In this document: positions 1-6,587 of the stretch, piece after piece | How positions within the stretch are numbered: the first letter of the stretch is position 1 | How the letters are laid out: each line of letters begins with the position of its first letter | Assembly: GCA_036496585.1 (NCBI GenBank) | Contig: DASXLB010000024.1 | Coordinates: 1 to 64,000 of the forward strand | Direction of reading: 5' to 3' | Source of the DNA: Vicinamibacterales bacterium | Lineage (GTDB): Bacteria; Acidobacteriota; Vicinamibacteria; Vicinamibacterales; 2-12-FULL-66-21 | Length of the DNA stretch: 64,000 bases | Program-made: the position numbers and the translations under genes | Notes under the pieces: model-generated | What the model was told of the DNA's origin: nothing | Databases searched by the model: none | What the model saw: the letters and a program-made list of their open reading frames with translations, nothing else

Positions 1-64
1 GGTTCTCAGTGTGGCCGACATACAGCGTATCGTCGGCACAGCGCAGGATGTACGTGAACGGCAT
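1..64 (-). CDS. GIY-YIG nuclease family protein, N-terminus only (runs off the window)
   Basis: Reading the complement from the ATG at 62-64 to the window edge gives 21 codons, MPFTYILRCADDTLYVGHTE and onward. The YILRCADDTLYVGHT stretch is the usual first strand and GIY-YIG-like turn (here LYVG) of the small UvrC-type GIY-YIG proteins, which commonly begin with YILRCADGSLYTGIT. The rest, including the catalytic Arg and Glu, lies outside the window. Family members are short single-domain proteins of about 80-110 residues with generally unknown substrates. The identification rests only on the N-terminal motif. Confidence 0.6.
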   Translation of the reverse strand, partial: MPFTYILRCADDTLYVGHTEN

Positions 65-102
65 TGGACGACGATGCCATCGTCGCGATTGAGAGATCAA
101 GA

Positions 103-130
103 TGACGTGATCGGTCTGACGTGATCGGTC
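103..130. repeat. Perfect 14-bp tandem duplication
   Basis: The 14-mer TGACGTGATCGGTC occurs twice with no spacer. The region 65-253 otherwise shows only a small hairpin (CCAGCC-TTC-GGCTGG near 150) and an inverted pair CATTCGATT / AATCGAATG (181-189 and 246-254) beside the 3' end of the tRNA; no gene is visible there. Confidence 0.6.
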
Positions 131-253
131 CTTCGATGCGCCACCGCCCAGCCTTCGGCTGGCCGCTGGCTTACTCAGGACATTCGATTGGTCTGGCTGG
201 CCTGCCATGAGGGAGCCTTCGGCCTGCCGCAGGCGGGATGAAGGCGAATCGAA

Positions 254-328
254 TGGTACCGCTACGGGGATTCGAACCCCGGTCCCGTGGCTGAGAACCA
301 CGTGTCCTGACCCCTAGACGATAGCGGC
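254..328 (-). tRNA. tRNA-Glu (anticodon CTC)
   Basis: The complement strand folds as a complete tRNA. The acceptor stem GCCGCTA / TAGCGGT closes with a G-U first pair. The D arm is GTC-TAGGGGTCAG-GAC. The anticodon stem CGTGG / CCACG holds the loop TTCTCAG with anticodon CTC. The T arm is CCGGG-GTTCGAA-CCCCG-like. The discriminator is A and the CCA end is encoded. It decodes GAG, the main Glu codon in this GC-rich genome. It stands alone between a GIY-YIG gene and the M23 peptidase gene. Confidence 0.95.
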
Positions 329-414
329 ACGAGGGGCAACCCGAACCTACGATTGTACGCGGCTGGCCGGACTCCGTCAACCCGCGCGGCGGCCAGCGCA
401 GGCTCCCGCCGAAC

Positions 415-449
415 TTATCGATCGTCGCCCATCGGTTATCGGTGATCGG
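415..449. repeat. Heptamer array (NNATCGG), 5 units, upstream of the M23 gene
   Basis: Units in register are TTATCGA, TCGTCGC, CCATCGG, TTATCGG and TGATCGG. The array then breaks up into ACTCCGATATCATCGG before the M23 start. The complement reads CCGATNN, the same motif as the array at 17185-17233, in the opposite orientation. Confidence 0.55.
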
Positions 450-456
450 ACTCCGA

Positions 457-462
457 TATCAT
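457..462 (+). promoter_or_regulatory. Probable -10 element TATCAT for the M23 gene
   Basis: TATCAT ends 6 nt before the ATG at 469, so transcription would begin at or next to the start codon. This matches the leaderless arrangement seen at several other genes in the window. No Shine-Dalgarno sequence is visible before this ATG. Confidence 0.4.
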
Positions 463-468
463 CGGCAC

Positions 469-1845
469 ATGCGGTATCTCCTCGGTCTCCTCCTGATCGT
501 TCTCCTCGTGGCTGGCGGCCTCTTCGCCTACGCCGGACGTCTGCCCGGACCCGCCATTCAAATCGACAAGCCGACGAAGTATGTCGGCCAGACCGGTACG
601 GTCGACGTCGCCATCACCGCGCCGCAGGCGCGAATCACCAGCATCCAGGTGGCCTTCGAGCAGAACGGCAAGCAGACCCCGCTCGTCTCCCTGGCGCAGC
701 CGGGGACGGCCGAGATCAAGCAGGAAGCGCCGGATCGCGTCCGCATCACGCGCGCGATCGGCCGCGACGCGATTCCCGATCTGAAGAGCGGCCCGGCGCG
801 CATCGTCGTGACCGCGGAACGCCCGGTCCTCTTCGGGCTGCGCAAGGCGAAATCGACCGCCACCCGCGACGTCACCGTACGACTCGAGAAGCCGACCATC
901 GCCGTGCTTTCGACCAAGCACTACGTCAATCTCGGCGGCTCGGAAGTGCTCGTCTACCGCGCGACGCCGGCCGATGTCGAGTCGGGCGTCATGGTGGGCG
1001 ACCTCAAGTATCCCGGCTATCCCGCCAGCGGCGCGACCGTCGAGGGGGTCCACATCAGCGACCCGGCCGTGAAAGTCGCGTTCTTCGCGCTGCGTTACGA
1101 CCAGGACCTGAACACGCCGATGTCAGCCTACGCCCAGGACGAAGCGGGCAACACCGCGCGCGCCGAATTCGATCACCTCACCTTCCCCAAGCCCTTCAAG
1201 CGCAGCACGATCCCGATCGACGACAAGTTCATCAACAAGGCCGTGCCGTGGATCTACGAGAACTCGCCCGAGGTCAAGTCGACCGGCGATCCCCTGCAGG
1301 ACTTCCTGCAGGCGAACGGCCAGCTGCGGCGAATCAACGCGCAGAAAATTGCCAGCTACGCGCAGCAGTCCTCCCCCGAGATGCTCTGGGGCGGCATCGT
1401 CTTCCACCCCTTCACCAACTCCGCTGTGGAAGCGGCCTTCGCCGATCACCGCACCTACATGTACAACGGCAAGGAAATCGACCAGCAGACGCATCTCGGT
1501 TTCGACCTGGCGCGAGTCGTCAACTCGCCGGTGGTGGCGGCGAACAAGGGGAAAGTGCTGCACGCGGGTCCGCTCGGCATCTACGGTAACTGCGTGATCG
1601 TCGATCACGGCATGGGGGTGCAGTCGCTCTACGGCCACCTGTCGTCGATCTCCGTCAAGGTGGGCGACTCCGTCGAGAAAGAGCAGGAGATGGGCAAGAG
1701 CGGCATGACCGGCATGGCGGGAGGCGATCACCTGCACTTCACGATGCTCGTCAGCGGCCAGATGGTGAACCCAGTCGAGTGGTGGGACGCCCACTGGATT
1801 CAGGATCGCATCATCCGTAAGCTGCGCGAGGCGTCAGGCAGCTGA
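469..1845 (+). CDS. Membrane-anchored M23 family metallopeptidase (peptidoglycan hydrolase)
   Basis: Zinc endopeptidase expected to cut peptide cross-links in the periplasm. The 458-residue protein starts MRYLLGLLLIVLLVAGG, a signal anchor. Residues about 30-300 are a long extracytoplasmic region without a motif I recognise. The C-terminal LytM/M23 domain (about 330-445) has all the hallmarks: HLGFD (His342, Asp346), LYGHLS (His390) and HLHF (His421, His423), i.e. the zinc ligands and catalytic His. It ends WWDAHWIQDRI... . An in-frame ATG at 442 exists, but 469 fits both the signal sequence and a -10 six bases upstream. The last 22 codons plus downstream DNA are repeated twice more after the stop. 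Confidence 0.9.
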   Translation: MRYLLGLLLIVLLVAGGLFAYAGRLPGPAIQIDKPTKYVGQTGTVDVAITAPQARITSIQVAFEQNGKQTPLVSLAQPGTAEIKQEAPDRVRITRAIGRDAIPDLKSGPARIVVTAERPVLFGLRKAKSTATRDVTVRLEKPTIAVLSTKHYVNLGGSEVLVYRATPADVESGVMVGDLKYPGYPASGATVEGVHISDPAVKVAFFALRYDQDLNTPMSAYAQDEAGNTARAEFDHLTFPKPFKRSTIPIDDKFINKAVPWIYENSPEVKSTGDPLQDFLQANGQLRRINAQKIASYAQQSSPEMLWGGIVFHPFTNSAVEAAFADHRTYMYNGKEIDQQTHLGFDLARVVNSPVVAANKGKVLHAGPLGIYGNCVIVDHGMGVQSLYGHLSSISVKVGDSVEKEQEMGKSGMTGMAGGDHLHFTMLVSGQMVNPVEWWDAHWIQDRIIRKLREASGS

Positions 1846-2237
1846 TCGATGGAGGCCACACGGCCGGTCGGAAGGACGAGCGAGCGCAGCGACGCGAGCC
1901 ACGCGAACGGAGCGCGCCGGCCCAGCGGCGCGCGAGCGAGCGTGCAGGGGGCCCGCGGGGCGAAGCCCCCGGACCAAAATGCCTGGTGGGACCCCCACTG
2001 GATTCAGGACCGTATCATCCGCAAGCCGCGCGAGGCATCAGGCAGCTGATCGACGGAGGCCACACGGCCGGTCGGAAGGACGACGCGAGCCACGCGAACG
2101 GAGCGCGCCGGCCCAGCGGCGCGAGCGAGCGTGCAGGGGGCCGCGGGGCGAAGCCCCCGGACCAAAATGCCTGGTGGGACGCCCACTGGATTCAGGATCG
2201 CATCATGCGCAAGCTGCGCGAGGCATCGGGATCGTGA
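1781..2237. repeat. Three tandem copies of the M23 3' tail plus flanking DNA (about 204 and 188 bp periods)
   Basis: Copy 1 (1781-1984) contains the last 22 codons of the M23 gene, its TGA and the following DNA. Copy 2 (1985-2172) repeats all of this with a shortened middle. Copy 3 (2173-2237) repeats only the coding tail and ends in another stop. The tail peptide WWDxHWIQDRI(I/M)RK is recognisable in every copy. The non-coding part holds a strong hairpin GGGGC-GAA-GCCCC. The extra copies look like debris of repeat expansion rather than genes. Confidence 0.85.
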
Positions 2238-2252
2238 TAGATCTAGAGGGTT

Positions 2253-3023
2253 ATGTCCAGCATTTATAGAGTCTTAGCGCCCCTGGCGTTGACCGCCGCG
2301 ATCGCGGCGTGCGGCGGATCCGACGCGAGCAAGTCGGCGGAGCCCGCCTCCCCGAAGGCCGCTCCCGACGCCCGCCGCGTCGATCCGGCCACCGCAGCCA
2401 CGATCAGCGGCAAGGTTGTGCTCGAAGGATCGGTGCCGGAGAACCCGACGATCAAGATGTCGTCGGACCCGGCGTGCGGCAGCAGCGAGCTGCGCGGCGA
2501 GTCGTACGTCGTCGACAACGGCGGCCTGAAGAACGTGTTCGTCTACATCAAGGACGGGCTCGGCAACAAATACATCTTCGACACGCCGACCGACCCGGTG
2601 AAGATCGATCAGAAGGGCTGCCACTACGTACCGCACGTGGTCGGGCTCCGGACGACGCAGCCGCTCGAGATTGTCAACAGCGACAACACCCTGCACAACG
2701 TGCACGGCATGCCGAAGGCGAACGTCGAATTCAACCAGGGCCAGCCGGTGCAGGGCATGAAGAACGATTTCACGTTCAAGGCGCCGGAAGTGCTGATTCC
2801 CCTCAAGTGCGACGTCCACGCGTGGATGAACGCGTATGTCGGCGTCGTCGATCATCCGTATTTCGCCGTCACCGGCGACGGCGGCAGGTTCGAGCTGCGC
2901 GGCGTGCCGCCCGGCACCTACAGTGTCGAGGCGGTGCACGAAAAACTGGGCCGCGTCTCGCTGCCGGTGACAGTCGGCGAAAAGGACTCGAAGGAACTGA
3001 CCTTTACGTTGAAGGCGCAGTAG
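2253..3023 (+). CDS. Lipoprotein with cupredoxin-like and carboxypeptidase-regulatory-like domains
   Basis: A 256-residue exported protein. The N-terminus MSSIYRVLAPLALTAAIAAC is a lipoprotein signal with the lipidated Cys in AACGGSD. Residues about 50-190 carry a cupredoxin-like fold with possible copper ligands in NTLHNVHGM and LKCDVHAWM. The C-terminal part (GGRFELRGVPPGTYSVEAV) is a carboxypeptidase-regulatory-like beta sandwich. It sits 9 bp upstream of ctaA, in line with ctaB and a DUF420 gene. From context it may handle copper or electrons for the heme-copper oxidase, but copper binding is inferred from ligand-like residues only. Confidence 0.7.
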   Translation: MSSIYRVLAPLALTAAIAACGGSDASKSAEPASPKAAPDARRVDPATAATISGKVVLEGSVPENPTIKMSSDPACGSSELRGESYVVDNGGLKNVFVYIKDGLGNKYIFDTPTDPVKIDQKGCHYVPHVVGLRTTQPLEIVNSDNTLHNVHGMPKANVEFNQGQPVQGMKNDFTFKAPEVLIPLKCDVHAWMNAYVGVVDHPYFAVTGDGGRFELRGVPPGTYSVEAVHEKLGRVSLPVTVGEKDSKELTFTLKAQ

Positions 3024-3032
3024 CAGCACGAC

Positions 3033-4067
3033 ATGAACGATCGCGACCCACACCTCGCGACCGGCGCCTTGCGCGTCGCACCTCGCGCCACGCTCTGGCA
3101 TCACCGCTTCGCCAAGGCCGTTGCGGCGTGCACCGTACTGCTCATTACCGCGGGCGGCATGGTGACGAGCACCGACTCCGGGCTCTCGGTGCCCGACTGG
3201 CCGACGACCTACGGCTGGAACATGTTCACCTTCCCGCTGAGCAAGTGGGTCGGCGGCATCCGTTACGAGCACACGCACCGGCTGATCGCGAGCACGGTCG
3301 GCTTCCTGACGATCGTCCTGGCGGTCTGGACCTGGCGGGTCGAACCGCGCGCCTGGGTGCGCCGGCTCGGATTCGCGGCTCTCGGCGCCGTGATCCTGCA
3401 GGGCGTGCTGGGCGGCATCACCGTCCTGCTGTTCCTGCCGCCGGCCGTGTCGATCGGGCACGCCGGCCTGGCGCAGATCTTCTTCTGCCTGACGGTGACG
3501 CTGGCGCTGGTGACATCGCCCGGCTGGACATACACGGTCGATCCGGTCGACGACAGGATGCTGCGGCGCGTGGCGGCGGTGACCACCGCCTTGATCTACT
3601 CGCAGATCCTGATCGGTGCGACGATGCGCCACAATGCCGCCGGCCTCGCGATTCCCGACTTCCCGCTCGCATTCGGTCATCTGATTCCGCCGGTGTGGAA
3701 CGCCAAAGTGGCGCTCAATTTCGCGCACCGGGTGGGCGCGCTGGTCGTCACGACGGCGATCGTGGCGACGTCGAGCCACGTGCTCTATCACCATCCGCGG
3801 CGGCGCGAACTGGCGTGGCCCGCGCTGCTCCTGCTCGGGCTCGTGGCCGTGCAGATCACGCTCGGCGCGTTCGTCGTCTGGAGCGGCAGGAATCCGGCGA
3901 TCAACACCGCCCACGTGGTCAATGGCGCCGCGGTGCTCGGCACGTCGCTGGTCCTGACGCTGCGTTCGTTCCGCGCCGGCTTCGAACGCCTGGTCCAGCC
4001 GATTCGCATGCCGCAGCGGGAGGCGTCCGGGCTCGGCGCGCTGCCGCCTCGCGGGGTACAGCCGTGA
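3033..4067 (+). CDS. ctaA: Heme A synthase (CtaA/COX15)
   Basis: Oxidises the C8 methyl of heme O to give heme A for cytochrome c oxidase; integral membrane protein. At 344 residues it has the normal length and eight predicted hydrophobic helices. Diagnostic segments: GGMVTSTDSGLSVPDWPTTYG near the start, YEHTHRLIAS, SIGHAGLAQ, ATMRHNAAGLAIPDFPLAF and NFAHRVGAL, which supply the paired His ligands. Its TGA overlaps the GTG start of ctaB by 4 bp, so the two are co-translated. Confidence 0.93.
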   Translation: MNDRDPHLATGALRVAPRATLWHHRFAKAVAACTVLLITAGGMVTSTDSGLSVPDWPTTYGWNMFTFPLSKWVGGIRYEHTHRLIASTVGFLTIVLAVWTWRVEPRAWVRRLGFAALGAVILQGVLGGITVLLFLPPAVSIGHAGLAQIFFCLTVTLALVTSPGWTYTVDPVDDRMLRRVAAVTTALIYSQILIGATMRHNAAGLAIPDFPLAFGHLIPPVWNAKVALNFAHRVGALVVTTAIVATSSHVLYHHPRRRELAWPALLLLGLVAVQITLGAFVVWSGRNPAINTAHVVNGAAVLGTSLVLTLRSFRAGFERLVQPIRMPQREASGLGALPPRGVQP

Positions 4068-4951
4068 GGACGGAGGCGGCGGCGATCCCGGCAGCGGCGG
4101 ACCGCTCCCGTGATTACACCGCGCTCGCCAAGCCGCGGCTCAACATGCTGGTCGTCGCGTCGACGATGGCGGGCTACGCGATGGGCGACGGCGAGCCGCT
4201 GGGAGCGCTCCGGGTCGCCGGCCTGGTGATCGGCACGTTCTGCGTCGCCGGCGGCGCCTCGGCCTTCAACCAGGTGCTCGAGCGCGACACCGACGCGCTG
4301 ATGCGGCGGACACGGTCGCGGCCGCTGCCCGCACAGCGGCTACACCCGACCGACGGGCTGGTCTTCGCCACCGCGATCAGTCTCGCCGGGCTGCTGCTCA
4401 CGATCGGCTCGTCGAACCTCCTGGCCGGCGCCGCCTCGCTGACGACGCTGCTGATCTACGTCGCCGTCTACACGCCGCTCAAGCGAACCACGTCGTTCAG
4501 CACGGTGATCGGCGCGATTCCTGGCGCGCTGCCGCCAATCATCGGCTGGGCGGCCGTCGCGGGCGAACTGCCGATCAAGGCGTGGACGCTCTTCGGCATC
4601 ATGTTCCTGTGGCAGCTGCCGCATTTCCTGGCGATCGCCTGGATGTGCCGCGACGACTACACGCGGGCGGGCTTCCCGATGCTCCCTGTCATCGAGCCGG
4701 ACGGACACAGCACCGGACGCCAGTCGGTCGTCTACTCGGCGGCGCTCATCCCGTTGAGCCTCGCGCCGCGGCTGATGCACATGACCGGCGACGGCTATTT
4801 CGCCGGCGCGCTGGCGCTCGGCCTGCTCTTCCTCTGGCTGGCGGTCCGCTTCGCGCGAAGCCGCGCCGACGCGGACGCCCGCCGGCTGTTCTTCGGATCG
4901 ATCCTGTATCTGCCGGCGCTGTGGATCCTGATGATCGCCGACAAGTTGTAA
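4064..4951 (+). CDS. ctaB: Protoheme IX farnesyltransferase (heme O synthase)
   Basis: UbiA-family prenyltransferase that attaches farnesyl to heme b to form heme O, the substrate of CtaA. The GTG at 4064 overlaps the ctaA stop (GTGA) and gives a 295-residue protein of usual length. Visible motifs are YTALAKPRLNML at the N-terminus, the allylic diphosphate site NQVLERDTDALMRRTRSRPL, and the second loop YTPLKRTTSFSTVIGAIPGA. A much longer open frame extends upstream through ctaA but has no coding meaning. Confidence 0.93.
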   Translation: MRTEAAAIPAAADRSRDYTALAKPRLNMLVVASTMAGYAMGDGEPLGALRVAGLVIGTFCVAGGASAFNQVLERDTDALMRRTRSRPLPAQRLHPTDGLVFATAISLAGLLLTIGSSNLLAGAASLTTLLIYVAVYTPLKRTTSFSTVIGAIPGALPPIIGWAAVAGELPIKAWTLFGIMFLWQLPHFLAIAWMCRDDYTRAGFPMLPVIEPDGHSTGRQSVVYSAALIPLSLAPRLMHMTGDGYFAGALALGLLFLWLAVRFARSRADADARRLFFGSILYLPALWILMIADKL

Positions 4952-4952
4952 G

Positions 4953-5366
4953 GTGACCCTCTCCGATCTGCCTGCGCTGGACGCGACGCTCAATGCCACC
5001 GCCGCGGTGCTGCTCTCGATCGGCTGGTGGCGGATTCGGCGCGGGCGCGTGCAGCAGCACCGGGCGTTCATGCTGGCGGCCTTCTGCACCTCGGCGGCGT
5101 TCCTGGTCTCCTACCTCATCTACCACGCGCACGTCGGCTCAGTTCGGTTCGCAAAACACGGAATCGTCAGAGCCGTCTACTTCACGGTCCTGTTGACGCA
5201 CACGGTGCTGGCCACCGTGATCGTGCCACTGGTGCTCATATCGCTCGTGCGCGGGCTGAAGCGACAGGACGCGCGGCACCGGGCGATCGCACGCTGGACA
5301 ATGCCGCTGTGGTTGTACGTGTCGATCACCGGCGTGATCGTCTACGTGATGCTGTATCAACTTTAG
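4953..5366 (+). CDS. DUF420 family membrane protein (oxidase-associated)
   Basis: A 137-residue protein with about four membrane helices, starting at a GTG one base after the ctaB stop. The pattern QQHRAFMLAAFCTSAAFLVSYL, followed by YFTVLLTHTVLA and a final YVSITGVIVYVMLYQL, is typical of the DUF420 (YozB/CtaM-like) family. These are repeatedly found with cytochrome oxidase assembly genes, and CtaM is needed for oxidase function in some Firmicutes. Its place in the ctaA-ctaB operon supports an oxidase assembly role; the biochemical function is not known. Confidence 0.85.
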   Translation: MTLSDLPALDATLNATAAVLLSIGWWRIRRGRVQQHRAFMLAAFCTSAAFLVSYLIYHAHVGSVRFAKHGIVRAVYFTVLLTHTVLATVIVPLVLISLVRGLKRQDARHRAIARWTMPLWLYVSITGVIVYVMLYQL

Positions 5367-5375
5367 AATGGAGGC

Positions 5376-6569
5376 GTGGGCGCGCCTTCCGCTCTAACGG
5401 CCGAGTCCGCCGTACTCAATCCACACGTCGTCGCCGGGTCGGCGGCGCTCGTCGTGGCGCTGCTGTCGCTGCTGGTCTATCTATTCCGGCGGCGGCTGTT
5501 CATCCTCTGGTGGGTGGGCGCGTGGACGCTGCTCGCCGTGTCGATGCTGAGCGTCGCGCACGCCTACAGTAACGAGAAGATCGGCGCGATGATCTACGGC
5601 GGATCGCAGCTGCTTGGCGTGCTGAGCTCGCTGGCCTTCGTGGTGGCGGCCGACGCCTACCGGCAGCGGCCACGACTGAAGCGCAGCTACGGCCTGGTGC
5701 TGCTGCCGATCGCCATTTACTTCGTGTTTCTTCCCGTCGCGCTCGGGCCGCGCATCGTCTTCGCGGTCGGGCATCTGCTCATCGCCGGCGGCATGGCGAC
5801 CGCCGCGGTCGCTCATCTTCTCCTGCTTCGCTACTCGCGGCTGCTCGGCGCCACCGTGATCGGCCTGGCGCTGCTGGCGATTGCCGGCCTCAACATCTGG
5901 ATGGGCGCGACCATCGGTTCGCCGGAAGGCAACGGCACGCTGACCGCGGTGCTGATCGGCATGTCGCTGGTGTTCCTCGTCGGCGGCGTCGGCCAGCAGT
6001 TGATGGCGTTCGAGGACATGACCTACGAGCTGCGCCAGACGAACCGGCGCCTGGAAACGGCGCAGAGCGAGCTGCGTCAAATGGTCGTCACCGACCCGCT
6101 GACCGGCACGAGGAACCGCCGCTTCTTCGAGGAGATCATCCCGCGCGAGCTGCAGCGGCACCGGCGCGACCGCACCCCGCTGTCCCTGGTGTTCATCGAC
6201 GTCGATCGGTTCAAGGCGATCAACGACTCGCTCGGGCACGAGGCGGGCGATCGCGTGCTTCGCGACGTCGCGGTGTTCCTGCTGCGCAACATCCGCGAAG
6301 CCGACTACGTCTTCCGCTGGGGCGGCGACGAGTTCCTCGTGCTGATCTCGTGCAGCGAGCAGGAAGCGCTACGCCGCGCCGCGGCGTTGCAGGCGGACTT
6401 CACCGCCTCACCGCAGCTCCCCAACCTGCCGCAGGGGGTCGGTCTCAGCATCGGCTGCGTCGAGGTACCGCCCGATACCGACGACATCATGGCGCTCGTC
6501 CAGGCCGCGGACGAGCGCATGTACGCCGACAAGAAGCGCCACAAGGCGAAGCGCCGGCGCCACCACTAG
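5376..6569 (+). CDS. Membrane-bound diguanylate cyclase (GGDEF)
   Basis: Makes cyclic-di-GMP from two GTP. The 397-residue protein has about six N-terminal hydrophobic helices (residues 15-210, no recognised sensor family), a short coiled-coil-like linker (LRQTNRRLETAQSELRQ) and a C-terminal GGDEF domain starting at DPLTGTRNRRFF. The active site RWGGDEF is intact near residue 315. An RxxD inhibitory site (READ) lies exactly five residues before it, so product inhibition is expected. The GTG start at 5376 follows a GGAGG-like sequence. It lies 9 bp after the DUF420 gene and may be read through from the cta operon. Confidence 0.92.
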   Translation: MGAPSALTAESAVLNPHVVAGSAALVVALLSLLVYLFRRRLFILWWVGAWTLLAVSMLSVAHAYSNEKIGAMIYGGSQLLGVLSSLAFVVAADAYRQRPRLKRSYGLVLLPIAIYFVFLPVALGPRIVFAVGHLLIAGGMATAAVAHLLLLRYSRLLGATVIGLALLAIAGLNIWMGATIGSPEGNGTLTAVLIGMSLVFLVGGVGQQLMAFEDMTYELRQTNRRLETAQSELRQMVVTDPLTGTRNRRFFEEIIPRELQRHRRDRTPLSLVFIDVDRFKAINDSLGHEAGDRVLRDVAVFLLRNIREADYVFRWGGDEFLVLISCSEQEALRRAAALQADFTASPQLPNLPQGVGLSIGCVEVPPDTDDIMALVQAADERMYADKKRHKAKRRRHH

Positions 6570-6587
6570 CGACTCCCGAGGTGGTCC

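Noticed and set aside
1781..2237. CRISPR-like array
   Set aside because: Periods of about 190-200 bp with coding content, no short repeat-spacer pattern and no cas genes.
1849..2269. Small plus-strand frames (66-96 codons) after the M23 gene
   Set aside because: They consist of duplicated M23 tail codons and repeat DNA, with no start context.
2274..3914. 546-codon minus-strand frame across the lipoprotein and ctaA
   Set aside because: Crosses two well-supported plus-strand genes and shows no family motif.
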